64,000 nucleotides of DNA from Arthrobacter sp. V1I7 (GCF_030817015.1 NZ_JAUSYS010000001.1:4030001-4094000), one strand, 5' to 3'. Counted from the stretch's first letter, positions 33,962-44,035 are shown. Translations and numbers: made by a program. The notes: generated from the letters alone by a model not told the origin.

Positions 33962-35539
33962 ATGGAGAACCACAAAGCAACTGATGCTATGTCTGCTTCC
34001 GAAGCGCTCCATGTCGGCTCGCCGGCGCCGCCTCCCATCCTGGAAGTCCGTGGCCTGACCAAGAGTTTCTTCGGGATCCCCGTACTGGAAGACGCCCACC
34101 TCAGCCTTCACCGCGGCCAGGTGCACGGTCTCGTGGGGGAAAACGGCGCCGGAAAGTCGACCCTGATGAAGGTGCTGGCCGGGGTGTACCAGCCCGACGC
34201 CGGGACCGTCCTCCTGGAGGGCCGGGAGGTTCATTTCAGCCACCCCACCAAGGCCCACGAAGCCGGGCTCTCATCGGTGTTCCAGGAGTTCAACCTCCTG
34301 CCCGACCGGACGGTGGCCGAAAACATCTACCTTGGCCGGGAGCCGCGCCGCGGGCCCCTCGTGAACAAGGCCCTGATGAATGCGAAAACGGCGGAGTTGC
34401 TCGATTCGCTGGGGATCACCGCGATCCGGCCCACCATGCAGGTGCGGAGCCTGACGGTCGCTGAGCAGCAGGTAGTGGAGATTGCGAAGGCGGTCAGCTA
34501 TGACGCCCGGATCATCTCCATGGACGAGCCCACCGCCGCCCTGGCTGGTGCCGAAGTTGAACTTCTTTACCAGATCGTGGCCCGCCTCCGTGAACGTGGC
34601 ACGGCGATCCTCTACGTCTCGCACCGTCTCCGCGAAGTCTTCGACCTCTGCGACGTCATCACCGTCCTGAAGGACGGCAGGGTGGTCAGCACCGTACCCG
34701 CCGCGGAACTCGACGACGCTCAGCTGGTCCGCCTGATGGTGGGCCGGCCCATATCAGCCTTCTTCCCGGACAAGCTACCCCGGGAAAACCGAGGCTCTGA
34801 GGGGTCCGAGCAGCCGATCCTCGAGTTGCAGGGCGCCGGAAACGGCCAGCTGGACGGGATCAGCCTCAGCATCCGGCCCGGTGAGATCGTCGGCCTGGCA
34901 GGGCTCCAGGGGTCCGGCCGCACGGAATTGCTTCATGCCGTCTTTGGCGCCGCGCCCTTTACCCGCGGGACGATGAAGATGGCCGGCGCGGAACTGCTGC
35001 CGAAGTCGCCGCGACAGGGCGTGCGGGCACGGATGGCCCTGATTACAGAGGACCGCAAGGCTGAGGGTTTGAGCCTGAACCAGTCCATCCTGGACAACGC
35101 GCTCAGCGTGATCAGATCCGTTTTTCCGCGCCGCACAGGAGCTGTCAGGACAGAAATCCCGGGCGTATTTTCCTCCCTCGAGGTCATAGCCCGTGACCTC
35201 GACCAGGAGGTCCAGTACCTCTCCGGCGGCAACCAGCAAAAAGTGGTCCTCGCCAAGTGGCTGGCCATCAGCCCCCGCCTCGTCCTGCTGGATGAACCAA
35301 CCCGCGGAATTGATGTGGGGGCCAAGGTCGCGGTGTACCGGCTGATGCGCCAGCTCGCGGCAGAGGGCAAGGCCATCCTGATGGTGTCCAGTGAGCTCCC
35401 GGAAGTCATCGGCATGTCGGACCGGATCCTCGTGATGCGCGATGGCCGGCTCGTCGGTGAATTGCCGGCCGGAACCTCAGAGGAAGCCATCCTCCAGCTG
35501 GGAACCGGCGCCAGGACGGCCCCCGAAAGAGAGATATGA
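33962..35539 (+). CDS. Sugar ABC transporter ATP-binding protein (RbsA type)
   Basis: 525 residues from ATG 33962, chosen because GGAGGAGG lies 6-13 bases upstream; a GTG at 33947 is also in frame. Two ABC domains: the first with Walker A GENGAGKST, a degenerate signature (LTVAEQQ) and SMDEPTA; the second with a degenerate P-loop (GLQGSGRTE), signature LSGGNQQK and LLDEPTRGID. It is the motor of the importer formed with the next three genes, all translationally coupled (ATGA overlap at 35536). Confidence 0.92.
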   Translation: MENHKATDAMSASEALHVGSPAPPPILEVRGLTKSFFGIPVLEDAHLSLHRGQVHGLVGENGAGKSTLMKVLAGVYQPDAGTVLLEGREVHFSHPTKAHEAGLSSVFQEFNLLPDRTVAENIYLGREPRRGPLVNKALMNAKTAELLDSLGITAIRPTMQVRSLTVAEQQVVEIAKAVSYDARIISMDEPTAALAGAEVELLYQIVARLRERGTAILYVSHRLREVFDLCDVITVLKDGRVVSTVPAAELDDAQLVRLMVGRPISAFFPDKLPRENRGSEGSEQPILELQGAGNGQLDGISLSIRPGEIVGLAGLQGSGRTELLHAVFGAAPFTRGTMKMAGAELLPKSPRQGVRARMALITEDRKAEGLSLNQSILDNALSVIRSVFPRRTGAVRTEIPGVFSSLEVIARDLDQEVQYLSGGNQQKVVLAKWLAISPRLVLLDEPTRGIDVGAKVAVYRLMRQLAAEGKAILMVSSELPEVIGMSDRILVMRDGRLVGELPAGTSEEAILQLGTGARTAPEREI

Positions 35540-36573
35540 AACAGAGCGCCGGCTTTTTCCAAAGACTGTCCTCCACCCAGATCGTCTACGTTGTGGCGCT
35601 GGTGACCCTCATCCTGGGCGCCGTGCTGGTGAACTCCATCGGGCGTAGTTTTTTCAGCCCGGGAAATATCTCCAGCATCCTGACCGGAACCAGCGTTCTG
35701 GGCTTCATCGCGATCGGTCAGACACTGGTCATCCTGGCAGGCAGCCTGGACCTCTCAGTTCCCTACGTCACCAGCCTTGCCAGCCTCATTGCCGCCGGGG
35801 TGATGGCAAACAACCCAAACAACGTCCTGTCCGGAGTCCTGCTCACGCTGGCGGCGGCGGCCCTCATCGGGCTCGCGAACGGCCTCATCGTCGCCCGCCT
35901 GAACGTGCACGGATTCATCGCCACACTCGGCGTGGGCCTGATCATCAGCGGTTACCTCGCCACCAATTTCAAGGGTAGCTTCGGCCAGACACCGCTTGCG
36001 TTCCGCCTGGTCGGAGCAACCGGCCTGGGCCCGGTTCCGATCTCCACGATCATCATGCTGGCCTGTGCGGGCCTGGCCATGCTGCTCCTGCACCGCACCC
36101 GTGTGGGGCACCATCTTTACGCGGTGGGCGGCGACCTCGCTGTGGCCCGTACGTCCGGAATCCGCGTTGATGTGCCGGTCATTACGGCCCACGTCATCTG
36201 CTCAGTACTGGCAGGGATGGCAGGGCTGCTCCTTGCCAGCAGGCTGGGCGTGGGAAGTCCTACTGTAGGCTCCCAAGGCGGCTACGATCTGCTCTCCATC
36301 GCAGCAGTTGTACTCGGCGGCACGCTCCTGTCCGGTGGCAAGGGGACGATCACCGGTACTCTCGGCGGCGTACTCATCTTCGCCATGATGGACAACATCA
36401 TGTCCGTCATGCAGGTCAACCCCTTCCTGAAGGACGTGGTCAGGGGCGTAGTCATTGTCGTCGCCGTCGCCGTCTACGCCCGCCGCCGGATCGTCAGCAG
36501 GCCGGACCGGTTCGCCGCAAGGGGTTCCGCTGAATCGCCCGCTGTCCAGGTTGTGCCCGCGGAGGGATCATGA
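35536..36573 (+). CDS. Sugar ABC transporter permease 1
   Basis: 345 residues, strongly hydrophobic, with IGQTLVILAGSLDLSVPYV and GGDLAVARTSGIRV matching RbsC-type permeases. Its ATG overlaps the ATPase stop, and its own stop overlaps the start of the second permease (ATGA at 36570). With the second permease it probably forms a heterodimeric channel. Confidence 0.9.
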   Translation: MKQSAGFFQRLSSTQIVYVVALVTLILGAVLVNSIGRSFFSPGNISSILTGTSVLGFIAIGQTLVILAGSLDLSVPYVTSLASLIAAGVMANNPNNVLSGVLLTLAAAALIGLANGLIVARLNVHGFIATLGVGLIISGYLATNFKGSFGQTPLAFRLVGATGLGPVPISTIIMLACAGLAMLLLHRTRVGHHLYAVGGDLAVARTSGIRVDVPVITAHVICSVLAGMAGLLLASRLGVGSPTVGSQGGYDLLSIAAVVLGGTLLSGGKGTITGTLGGVLIFAMMDNIMSVMQVNPFLKDVVRGVVIVVAVAVYARRRIVSRPDRFAARGSAESPAVQVVPAEGS

Positions 36574-37682
36574 GCACGGCGCTGAACTCCGACCGCAGCG
36601 CGATTCTCAAGCAGAACCGTGCCAGCCGTTCCGAGCGGCTCCTGCGCGCAGTGCGCACCCCCGGCGGCGCCGTCTTCATCCTGTTGATCGGCCTTCTGGC
36701 GGCCATCATTGTATTGAATCCGTCCTTCGGGGAGCCGGGCTCCCTCATCCGGTTCATCGGCAGGACTGCCCCCATTGCCATTGCCGCCATCGGCCAGTAC
36801 TTCGTCATTGTCGGCGGGGAATTCGACCTGTCGATGGGATCGGTCGTGACCATGCAGGTCATCGTCGCCGGCAATTTGATCGGGCAGGACGATTCAAAGG
36901 TGATCCCCGTGCTGATCCTGATGCTCGTGCTGGGTGCGTTCATCGGGCTGGTGAACGGGCTGATCACCACCCTCCTGCAAGTCCCGAGTTTCATTGTCAC
37001 CCTGGGCATGATGCTGGCGCTGCTCGGACTGGTCCTCTACTGGACCGGCGGTGCAGCCCAGGGAAACCCCGCGGACAGTTTCCGCCAGATCGGACGCGGC
37101 GGCATCCAGGATGTTCCCGTCCTGGACATCATTCCCTATCCCGTCATTATCCTGACGGCGGTGGCAGTCATGGCGTTCGCCCTGATGCGCCGCCCCTTCG
37201 GCCGCATGCTTATCGCGGTTGGTGACAATCCTGCGGCGGCCGCACTTGCCGGCTCGCGCGTCTGGTGGGTGCGGACGCGGGCCTTCATGATGTCCTCGCT
37301 GTCGGCAACCGTGGCCGGCATCCTGCTCGTGGGGTACGCGGGCGTGCATCCGTCGGTGGGGCGGGGTTACGAGTTCACGGCAATCACCGCCGTCGTTCTC
37401 GGGGGCGTTGTGCTGGGAGGCGGACGCGGCTGGGTTCTCTCCGCCGCGGCCGGGGCGTTCGCCCTCGAATCGCTGTTCACCCTCCTGAATTTCATAGGAG
37501 TTCAGGCGACGTGGCGGGACACAGTCCAGGGAGTCATCATCATCATCGCTGTGGCGGCAGCTTCCAGGTCATGGCAGCGCAAGCGCAAAGGAGCCAGTCT
37601 CGCTGCCCATGACGAACAGCACAAGCTGGCCGCAGCACCCATGCCCGCCGAGGGCACCGAACAAGGAGGAGAACGAGTCTGA
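36570..37682 (+). CDS. Sugar ABC transporter permease 2
   Basis: 370 residues with IGQYFVIVGGEFDLSMGSVV and VGDNPAAAALAGSRV, again RbsC type. A polar N-terminal extension of about 30 residues precedes the first membrane segment. It differs clearly from permease 1, so they are not a recent duplication. Its stop overlaps the binding-protein start by one base (TGATG, 37680-37684). Confidence 0.9.
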   Translation: MSTALNSDRSAILKQNRASRSERLLRAVRTPGGAVFILLIGLLAAIIVLNPSFGEPGSLIRFIGRTAPIAIAAIGQYFVIVGGEFDLSMGSVVTMQVIVAGNLIGQDDSKVIPVLILMLVLGAFIGLVNGLITTLLQVPSFIVTLGMMLALLGLVLYWTGGAAQGNPADSFRQIGRGGIQDVPVLDIIPYPVIILTAVAVMAFALMRRPFGRMLIAVGDNPAAAALAGSRVWWVRTRAFMMSSLSATVAGILLVGYAGVHPSVGRGYEFTAITAVVLGGVVLGGGRGWVLSAAAGAFALESLFTLLNFIGVQATWRDTVQGVIIIIAVAAASRSWQRKRKGASLAAHDEQHKLAAAPMPAEGTEQGGERV

Positions 37683-38905
37683 TGCGCAATAACTCTGTCC
37701 GCGTAATCGCCCTTGCCGCAGCATTGCCGCTGGCGGCCCTGACCGCGTGCACCACCACCGACCCATCCGTCACCCAGACCACGGGGGCCGGTACCGGCGC
37801 GCCGGCGGCAACCACGCCTGCCAGCCAGGACTGGTTCAGCCAGACGCTCTACGACACACAGTTCCAGCAGCGCTCGGCAAGCTTTGAAGGGAACCCCGAG
37901 CAGCCCTACCTGCAGTACATCGCGGGCGATATGACGGACACGTCCAAGTTCGCGGCCCAGGGACCGCAAAAGGTCTGCTTCGCCAACGCCTCCATCTCCA
38001 ACCCCTGGCGGCAGACCGGCTGGATCACCATGAACCAGCAGCTGAAGGTGCTGCAGGGCTCCGGGGTCATCTCCGAGATGGAAACCCGGGACGCCAAGGA
38101 CAACGACAACACCCAAATCGCGGACATCGACTACTTCATTGCCGAGGGCAACTGCGGTGCGTTTGTCATCTCGCCCAACTCCACCGCCGCCCTTACGCAG
38201 GCCGTCGAACGTGCCTGCCAGACCGGCAAGCCCGTGGTCGTCTTTGACCGCGGTGTGGAGACGGATTGCGCCACCACGTTCATCCACCCGATCGGCGGTT
38301 TCGCCTGGGGCATCGACACCGCCACCTTCCTGACTGACAAGCTTCAGTCCGGCGACAAGGTGGTGGCACTGCGCATCCTCCCCGGCGTGGACGTACTGGA
38401 GCACCGCTGGGCGGCGGCCAAGAAGATCTTCGAGGAAAAGGGGATCCAGGCCAAGGACTACTTCACCGGCGCCGACCCCACCGAGATCAAGAAGATCATC
38501 TCCGATGAGCTGGCAACCGGTGACGTCAAGGGCGTCTGGATGGACGCCGGAGACGGTGCGGTGGCGGCCCTTGAGGCCTTCGAGGATGCGGGCAAGGATC
38601 TGCCCGTAATGACCGGCGAGGATGAAATGAGCTTCCTGGCCAAGTGGAAGCAGTCCGGGATCGACGCGATGGCACCGGTCTACTCCAATTTCCAGTGGCG
38701 GACCCCGCTGCTGGCGTTGGAAAAGATCTTCAAGGGCGAGCAGATTCCGGCCGAATGGGTTCTGCCGCAGAAGCCCATCCTCGTGGACGAACTGGACAGC
38801 TGGCTGCAGCGCAATCAGGGGATGCCCGGCGGGCACTACGCCAAGTTCGGCGGTGAGGACCTGCCAGGCTATCCGGACGTCTGGCAGCAACGGCAGATGC
38901 CCTGA
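37682..38905 (+). CDS. Sugar ABC transporter substrate-binding lipoprotein
   Basis: 407 residues. The signal peptide ends in the lipobox LTAC (about residue 23). The mature protein has type 1 periplasmic-binding features (VCFANASISNPWRQTGWITMN, GNCGAFVISPNSTAALTQAV, KPVVVFDRG) and is longer than the 18948 protein, with extra sequence between the lobes. As the last gene of the importer it is followed by a hairpin terminator. Confidence 0.88.
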   Translation: MRNNSVRVIALAAALPLAALTACTTTDPSVTQTTGAGTGAPAATTPASQDWFSQTLYDTQFQQRSASFEGNPEQPYLQYIAGDMTDTSKFAAQGPQKVCFANASISNPWRQTGWITMNQQLKVLQGSGVISEMETRDAKDNDNTQIADIDYFIAEGNCGAFVISPNSTAALTQAVERACQTGKPVVVFDRGVETDCATTFIHPIGGFAWGIDTATFLTDKLQSGDKVVALRILPGVDVLEHRWAAAKKIFEEKGIQAKDYFTGADPTEIKKIISDELATGDVKGVWMDAGDGAVAALEAFEDAGKDLPVMTGEDEMSFLAKWKQSGIDAMAPVYSNFQWRTPLLALEKIFKGEQIPAEWVLPQKPILVDELDSWLQRNQGMPGGHYAKFGGEDLPGYPDVWQQRQMP

Positions 38906-38912
38906 CGCGGCT

Positions 38913-38955
38913 GGGCGGTCCCGCGAGGTTCTCCCGCGGGACCGCGGGACCGCCC
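38913..38955 (+). terminator. Hairpin after ABC operon
   Basis: A 13-bp inverted repeat (GGGCGGTCCCGCG at 38913-38925 with CGCGGGACCGCCC at 38943-38955) eight bases after the binding-protein stop. A T-tract is lacking, so it may act only partly and allow the next epimerase to be co-expressed. Confidence 0.6.
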
Positions 38956-39034
38956 CGTTGGATAGGCGTCCAGACAAGTCATCCGGCAAGTCCGGACAAG
39001 ACAGCGCCCGCACATCAGGAAGGAAGTGGACAGC

Positions 39035-39883
39035 TTGGAGCGCCTGACCGGGATCAGCACCTGGGTCTGGGAATCCCCCCTGACCGACGCCAACCTCCCC
39101 GGTCTGCTCGAGAAAATCGCCGCTATGGGGTTCGACGCGGTCGAACTTCCGCTGGAAAACGACGGCGACTTCACGCCCGCAACCGTGCGGGAATCCCTCG
39201 CGGGCAACGGACTCAAACCTTTCCTGGTGGGGGCCATGGCACCCGGGCGGAATCTGGTGGCGGCGGATCCGGGCGACGTGAAAAAGACCCAGGCGTACCT
39301 AATGGCCTGCATCACCATGGCCAGCAGCATCGGCTCACCCACGGTCTGCGGCCCCTTCTACGCCCAAACGGGTCGAGTCTGGCGGATGTCGCCGGAACAG
39401 CGCCGCGACGCCTACGCCGAGTTGCGCCGGAACCTTGAGCCGGTCGCGGCCCGGGCCCGGGAAGCAGGTGTGGTGCTGGGGATCGAACCATTGAACAGGT
39501 ATGAAACTTCGCTGATCAACACCGTAGATCAGGCGCTGGAGGCGCTGGGGCCATTGCTCGGGAACGGCGTCGGCCTCGCCTTGGACAGTTATCACCTGCA
39601 CATCGAGGAGCGCTCCGTGGCCGAGGCGGTTCGGGCCGCCGGAAAGCACCTGGTTCACGTGCAGGTCTGCGGCAACGATCGGGGTGCCCCCGGCGGAGAC
39701 CAGACCGATTGGAAAGGCCTCCTGCAGGCCCTGGCCGAGGTGGGGTACAGCGGACCGTTGAACATCGAAAGTTTCACCGTCGATAATGCCGCCATCGCGG
39801 TCGCGGCCTCGACCTGGCGGCCGCTGGCCCCGACCCAGGACCTGTTGGCTGAAAGAGGCCTCGCTTTCCTGCGCAGCCTCTGA
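39035..39883 (+). CDS. Sugar phosphate isomerase/epimerase (ketose 3-epimerase-like)
   Basis: 282 residues from TTG 39035. The purine-rich AGGAAGGAAG at 39017-39026 is at good distance for this TTG; an in-frame GTG at 39026 would sit inside the ribosome site. TIM-barrel motifs are GFDAVELPLEND, LGIEPLNRYE, GLALDSYHLHIEE, HVQVCGNDRGAPG and NIESFT, resembling tagatose/psicose 3-epimerases, with Glu/Asp/His metal ligands. It follows the ABC operon and likely acts on its keto-sugar product. Confidence 0.85.
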   Translation: MERLTGISTWVWESPLTDANLPGLLEKIAAMGFDAVELPLENDGDFTPATVRESLAGNGLKPFLVGAMAPGRNLVAADPGDVKKTQAYLMACITMASSIGSPTVCGPFYAQTGRVWRMSPEQRRDAYAELRRNLEPVAARAREAGVVLGIEPLNRYETSLINTVDQALEALGPLLGNGVGLALDSYHLHIEERSVAEAVRAAGKHLVHVQVCGNDRGAPGGDQTDWKGLLQALAEVGYSGPLNIESFTVDNAAIAVAASTWRPLAPTQDLLAERGLAFLRSL

Positions 39884-39996
39884 GGGCGCTGAGCGGTGCA
39901 AGGCACCACCTACTAGAGTTTTCGTACAGCTGCGCCATCGGCGTCCTCGGGGGCGTCAGCTGGACAGGAGCGCACCCACTGGCCGGGAGGTTCACC

Positions 39997-40530
39997 ATGA
40001 CGCACGTAATCAGGAAGGCCACCGCGGACGACGCCGGCAGCCTGGCCGAACTTGCCGCCATCACCTTCCCGCTCGCCTGTCCGCCCGGGTCCCCACCCGA
40101 AGACATCGCGGCGCACCTGGCCGGCACGCTCAGCGCCGACAACTTCCGCGCCTACCTCGCCGACCCCTCCGTGACGGTGCTAGTGATTGACGCGGCCGGC
40201 GAACTCCGCGGATACAGCCTGCTCGTGGCCCGTCCCGCGCTGGACCCTGACGTGGCGTCAGTCCTGACCGAGCTCCCCTGCACCGAACTCAGCAAATGCT
40301 ATGTCCACCCGGACCATCACGGCCTCGGCGCTGCCACCGAACTGATGCACGCCAGCATCTGCTCAGCCGCCGCTTCCGGCGCCCGCGGACTCTGGCTGGG
40401 CGTAAACAGCCAGAACGCCCGGGCCATCCGGTTCTACCAGAAGGCAGGATTCCGCAGGGTCGGCACCAAGACCTTCAAACTCGGCAGCACCGTGGAGCAC
40501 GACTTCGTGATGGAGCGGGGCCTGGTGTAA
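39997..40530 (+). CDS. GNAT family N-acetyltransferase
   Basis: 177 residues, ATG 39997 with GGGAGG upstream. The GNAT fold is shown by IRKATADDAGSLAEL at the start, the beta-4 stretch ELSKCYVHPDHHG and the acetyl-CoA loop GLGAATELM, then NARAIRFYQKAGFRRVG. It transfers an acetyl group from acetyl-CoA to an amine; the substrate is not predictable. It is convergent with the debranching enzyme, with adjoining stop codons. Confidence 0.9.
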   Translation: MTHVIRKATADDAGSLAELAAITFPLACPPGSPPEDIAAHLAGTLSADNFRAYLADPSVTVLVIDAAGELRGYSLLVARPALDPDVASVLTELPCTELSKCYVHPDHHGLGAATELMHASICSAAASGARGLWLGVNSQNARAIRFYQKAGFRRVGTKTFKLGSTVEHDFVMERGLV

Positions 40531-42666
40531 TCACCTGCCCAGGTTTTTGTCCAAGGGCGGACGGGGATCATTGCTGAGTTTCAGATGGGACGGCAACCCC
40601 TCAATGCGTTCCGCACCATGGCTGGCTCGAATCGTGACCTTGGAGTGCCCAAGAACCACGTTGTCCGCCCGGAACTCGCTGATCTCCTCCGGCAGGATCG
40701 GCGCCAGGTGGACGGCATTCCTGGTGAAGTCCGGATCAAAACGCAAGAGGATCCGGGCCAGCTGGATCGGGGCGGCCGCTGCCCAGGCCTGCGGTGAGCA
40801 CGCCGTGGGGTAGGGTACCGGCACGGGGAAGTCCCGGCGGTCAAACCCGCAAAACAGCTCCGGCAGTTGGCCGCCGAAGAAGCTGGCGGCATCAAAAAGT
40901 CCACTCGCAAGCCGGCTGGCCTCCTCCACGAACCCGTAGCGCATGAGTCCGGTTGCCACCAGCGCCGTGTCATGCGGCCAGACTGAGCCATTGTGATAGC
41001 TAACGGGGTTATACGCCGACATGTCCGAGGCCAGAGTGCGTATTCCCCAACCGGAGAACATTTCCGGCGACAAAAGGCGTTCCGCGACAGTTGGCGCCTT
41101 TTCCTCGTCAACCAGTCCAACCCACAGGCAGTGGCCCATGTTGGAAGCGCAGGAATCTACCGGCTGTTTGTCCTTATCCAGTGCTATGGCGAAGTACCCC
41201 TTTTCGGGAAGCCAGAAACGGTCGTTGAACGCTACCTTCAGGGCCTCAGCACGTTCTGCCCATTTCAGCTCTGAGGCGCGATCCCCCAGCGAACGGGCCA
41301 GCAAAGAGCGCCCAACGTACGCTGAATAGACGTAGCCCTGAACCTCGCACAGTGCGATAGGCGGCTCCGCCATCCTGCCATCGGCGAAATTGATGCCGTC
41401 CCACGAGTCCTTCCATCCCTGGTTCAGCAGTCCGTGGGGATTTGGCCTCAGGTACTCCACGAAGCCATCGCCGTCGCGGTCCCCGTAATGCTCGATCCAT
41501 TCCAAGGCACGGTCGGCATGGGGCAGCAGGACCTCGATGGTGTCCTCAGCCAGTCCCCACCGGCTGAGTTCGCCTAGCAGGCTGACGAACAGCGGAGTAG
41601 CGTCGACCGTCCCGTAGTAAGCGCTTCCGCCGCCTAGTGCCAGACCCGCGCTGACACCAAGCCTCACTTCGTGGGCGATCCGTCCTGGTTCTTCCTCCGA
41701 ATCCGGGTCCACCTTGGTTCCTTGAATGTCGGCCAGGGTTTGCAGCGTTCCGGCAGCCAGATTCGGGTCCACCATGAGGGACATATAGGAGGTAAGCAGC
41801 GAATCCCGGCCGAAGAGCGCCATGAACCAGGGTGCCCCGGCGGCAACAGCGACCCTTCCCGGGTGGTCGGAATCGAAAATGCGCAGGGACCCGAGGTCGG
41901 CCTGGCTTCGGTTCAGCACGTTTTGGACGTTGTGGTCCGAAACGGTGATGCGTGGCACGTTTTCCTGCCACTCGACATGTCTCCGAACACCCAGCCGCTG
42001 GTGCGGGGAGTCCGCCTCCGTAAAGGGTTCGTCCGGCCTCATCCCGTTGATGACTGGCACGACGATAAGACTTGTTGACCATTGCCCGCGGGGCGCGATT
42101 TCCAACCGAAAAGTCAGGGCACGCTCCTCCACCTTCGCTCCGGCGGCACGGACAGCCGTACCGCGTCGCTGCCCGCCATGCACGGCTTCGACATAAAGCT
42201 CGCCATCGCGGACGCTCCTGCTGACGGCCGCCCCGTTTCCTACCCGGCCGGCTTTTACATCGAACAGGTCCGCCTGGTCAGCGTCCACGCTGAGTTCGAC
42301 GTCGCACACGGCACTGTCGGAAGAGTAGTTGCGGATGGTGATGTCATCTCGAAGCCCAGGCCCAATATGCCGCTGGTGCCGGACCACGAGAGGACTGTCA
42401 AACCTGCCGTCCACCCACCGCGCCCGGCCGACAAACGTTGCATGGAACGCCGCGGGTTTCCGGGCCAGCAGGGGTTCCCGGACAGCTCCGTTGATGCGGA
42501 GAATCCAGCGGGACACAATGCGGGTGTCCTGGTAGAACACGCCCTGCGAACCACCGTCGTGAATGTCCCCGGAGTCTGACGAGATGCAGAACGAGGATCC
42601 TTCGACCACAGTCACGGCGTCAGCCGCGGATGCACCGGCTGTCGTATCGGCGTTCCAGGCAGTCAT
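40531..42666 (-). CDS. Glycogen-debranching-like glycosidase (GDE N-terminal + six-hairpin domain)
   Basis: 711 residues from ATG 42666 with AAAGGA upstream. Residues about 20-220 resemble the bacterial GDE N-terminal domain (GGSQGVFYQDTRIVSRW, RHIGPGLRDDITIRNYS). Residues about 260-700 form an alpha/alpha six-hairpin glycosidase (GAPWFMALFGRDSLLTSYM, ALEWIEHYGDRDGDGFVEY, GLLNQGWKDSWDGINFADG, WPHDTALVATGLMRYG), with acidic catalytic candidates. Such proteins act on alpha-glucans or glucosylated compounds. It lies 39 bases after a GT4 glycosyltransferase gene, so the two form an operon for synthesis or turnover of a glucoside or glucan. Confidence 0.87.
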   Translation of the reverse strand: MTAWNADTTAGASAADAVTVVEGSSFCISSDSGDIHDGGSQGVFYQDTRIVSRWILRINGAVREPLLARKPAAFHATFVGRARWVDGRFDSPLVVRHQRHIGPGLRDDITIRNYSSDSAVCDVELSVDADQADLFDVKAGRVGNGAAVSRSVRDGELYVEAVHGGQRRGTAVRAAGAKVEERALTFRLEIAPRGQWSTSLIVVPVINGMRPDEPFTEADSPHQRLGVRRHVEWQENVPRITVSDHNVQNVLNRSQADLGSLRIFDSDHPGRVAVAAGAPWFMALFGRDSLLTSYMSLMVDPNLAAGTLQTLADIQGTKVDPDSEEEPGRIAHEVRLGVSAGLALGGGSAYYGTVDATPLFVSLLGELSRWGLAEDTIEVLLPHADRALEWIEHYGDRDGDGFVEYLRPNPHGLLNQGWKDSWDGINFADGRMAEPPIALCEVQGYVYSAYVGRSLLARSLGDRASELKWAERAEALKVAFNDRFWLPEKGYFAIALDKDKQPVDSCASNMGHCLWVGLVDEEKAPTVAERLLSPEMFSGWGIRTLASDMSAYNPVSYHNGSVWPHDTALVATGLMRYGFVEEASRLASGLFDAASFFGGQLPELFCGFDRRDFPVPVPYPTACSPQAWAAAAPIQLARILLRFDPDFTRNAVHLAPILPEEISEFRADNVVLGHSKVTIRASHGAERIEGLPSHLKLSNDPRPPLDKNLGR

Positions 42667-42705
42667 GGGGGTTCCTTTCGACGGGCGGACGCTGCTCATG
42701 CCCGT

Positions 42706-43794
42706 TCAGGCACCGCGCGTCAGCGGATCCTGTATCTGATTTTCGTGCAAGGCAAGCCGGTCCAGAACCCTGGTGGGCAGCTGCCCTTCCAGGATTCCGA
42801 CAAAGAGCTTCAGATGTTCGGCAACCATGCGGTCAGAACTGAACCGTGTCTCAACAGTTGCACGGCACGCCGCCCGGCTGAGCGCGGCGGCCTGCGGCAG
42901 CAGTGCCGGCAGTTCGTTCACCGGGGCAAGGAATCCAGTGGTGCCGTGGTCTACAATTTCCGGGGCCGAGCCAACAGGGGTGCCCACCACCGGTGTGCCG
43001 GTCGCCATAGCCTCTATCATGACAAGGCCAAATGGCTCAGCCCACTGGATCGGGTTAAGGAAGGCCAGGGCTTCGCCCATCAGCACGTACTTTTCGGCAT
43101 CCCCCAGCTCCCCTATGAACTCCTCATTCGCTCCCAGAATCGGTTTCACCACTTCCCGGTAATAGCACACTTCCTCGGGCTCGCGGATTTTTGCCGCGAT
43201 ACGCAGGGGGACCCCGGCCTCGCGTGCAATCGCGATCGCCTCCGTGACACCCTTGTCCGGGCACATCCGCCCCACGAAACACGCGTAGCCGCCCTGTCCC
43301 TTGCCTACGGGCACGGTGGATAGCTCGAGTCCGTGGTAGATCACCTGGGTGACGGGCACGGTAGGAGCGTGGCTGACCTGATCACGCGAAATTGCGATGA
43401 TGCTGGCGTTCCCGCCGATGGCCCGGTAGATGTCGACTGCCGAAGGGTTCAGGGGGCCATGAATAGTAGTGACCACGGGGACCGACGAGGGTCGGTGCAG
43501 GTACAGCGGACCGGCCAGTGTGTGGTCGTGGACGATATCCACTTTCCCCAACCCGCCATACGCCCGGATAATGTGGCTGAGCTCCGCAAACGAGGTCCCC
43601 ATTGCGGCGGCTTCCGACACCCTCATTCCCGGGACACGGCCAACGGGGCACGTGCTATCGGACGGGGCAGCCAACAGGACTTCATGCCCCGCGGCAACAA
43701 AACCGCGGGCGAGGACGTCAACCACCCGCTCGGTTCCGCCGTATGCCGGCGGCGGAACAGGAATCCACGGTCCCGCTACTAACCCTATTCGCAT
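42706..43794 (-). CDS. Glycosyltransferase family 4 protein
   Basis: 362 residues from ATG 43794 (GGGGGAG upstream); the frame is open to 43848 without a ribosome site. GT-B fold: the N-terminal PPPAYGGTERVVDVLARG loop, HDHTLAGPLY, and the C-terminal nucleotide-sugar site ACFVGRMCPDKGVTEAI, then EPFGLVMIEAMATGTPVV (E-x7-E motif). It transfers a sugar from a nucleotide-sugar donor with retention of configuration. It precedes the debranching-like enzyme in the same operon. Confidence 0.9.
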   Translation of the reverse strand: MRIGLVAGPWIPVPPPAYGGTERVVDVLARGFVAAGHEVLLAAPSDSTCPVGRVPGMRVSEAAAMGTSFAELSHIIRAYGGLGKVDIVHDHTLAGPLYLHRPSSVPVVTTIHGPLNPSAVDIYRAIGGNASIIAISRDQVSHAPTVPVTQVIYHGLELSTVPVGKGQGGYACFVGRMCPDKGVTEAIAIAREAGVPLRIAAKIREPEEVCYYREVVKPILGANEEFIGELGDAEKYVLMGEALAFLNPIQWAEPFGLVMIEAMATGTPVVGTPVGSAPEIVDHGTTGFLAPVNELPALLPQAAALSRAACRATVETRFSSDRMVAEHLKLFVGILEGQLPTRVLDRLALHENQIQDPLTRGA

Positions 43795-44035
43795 CGCAGG
43801 CTCCCCCGGTTGCCGAGCAGGCTGGTCCCGCTCGATGGGTGCAAGCATCCGTTTCGTATTTCGGCGGATTCAACAATTGCGCCCGGATGTAAGGCAACCG
43901 GGGCCGACTGGATCGCCTATTTCAAACGATATTGCCAGATGCGATTCCGGGCAAGGCTCGGACGGTCGCTGGCTCTGTGGCCTATCCAACAGCACTCAAG
44001 GGAATGGGGGAGCTCCGGGCGGGGTTGTGGCCAGC

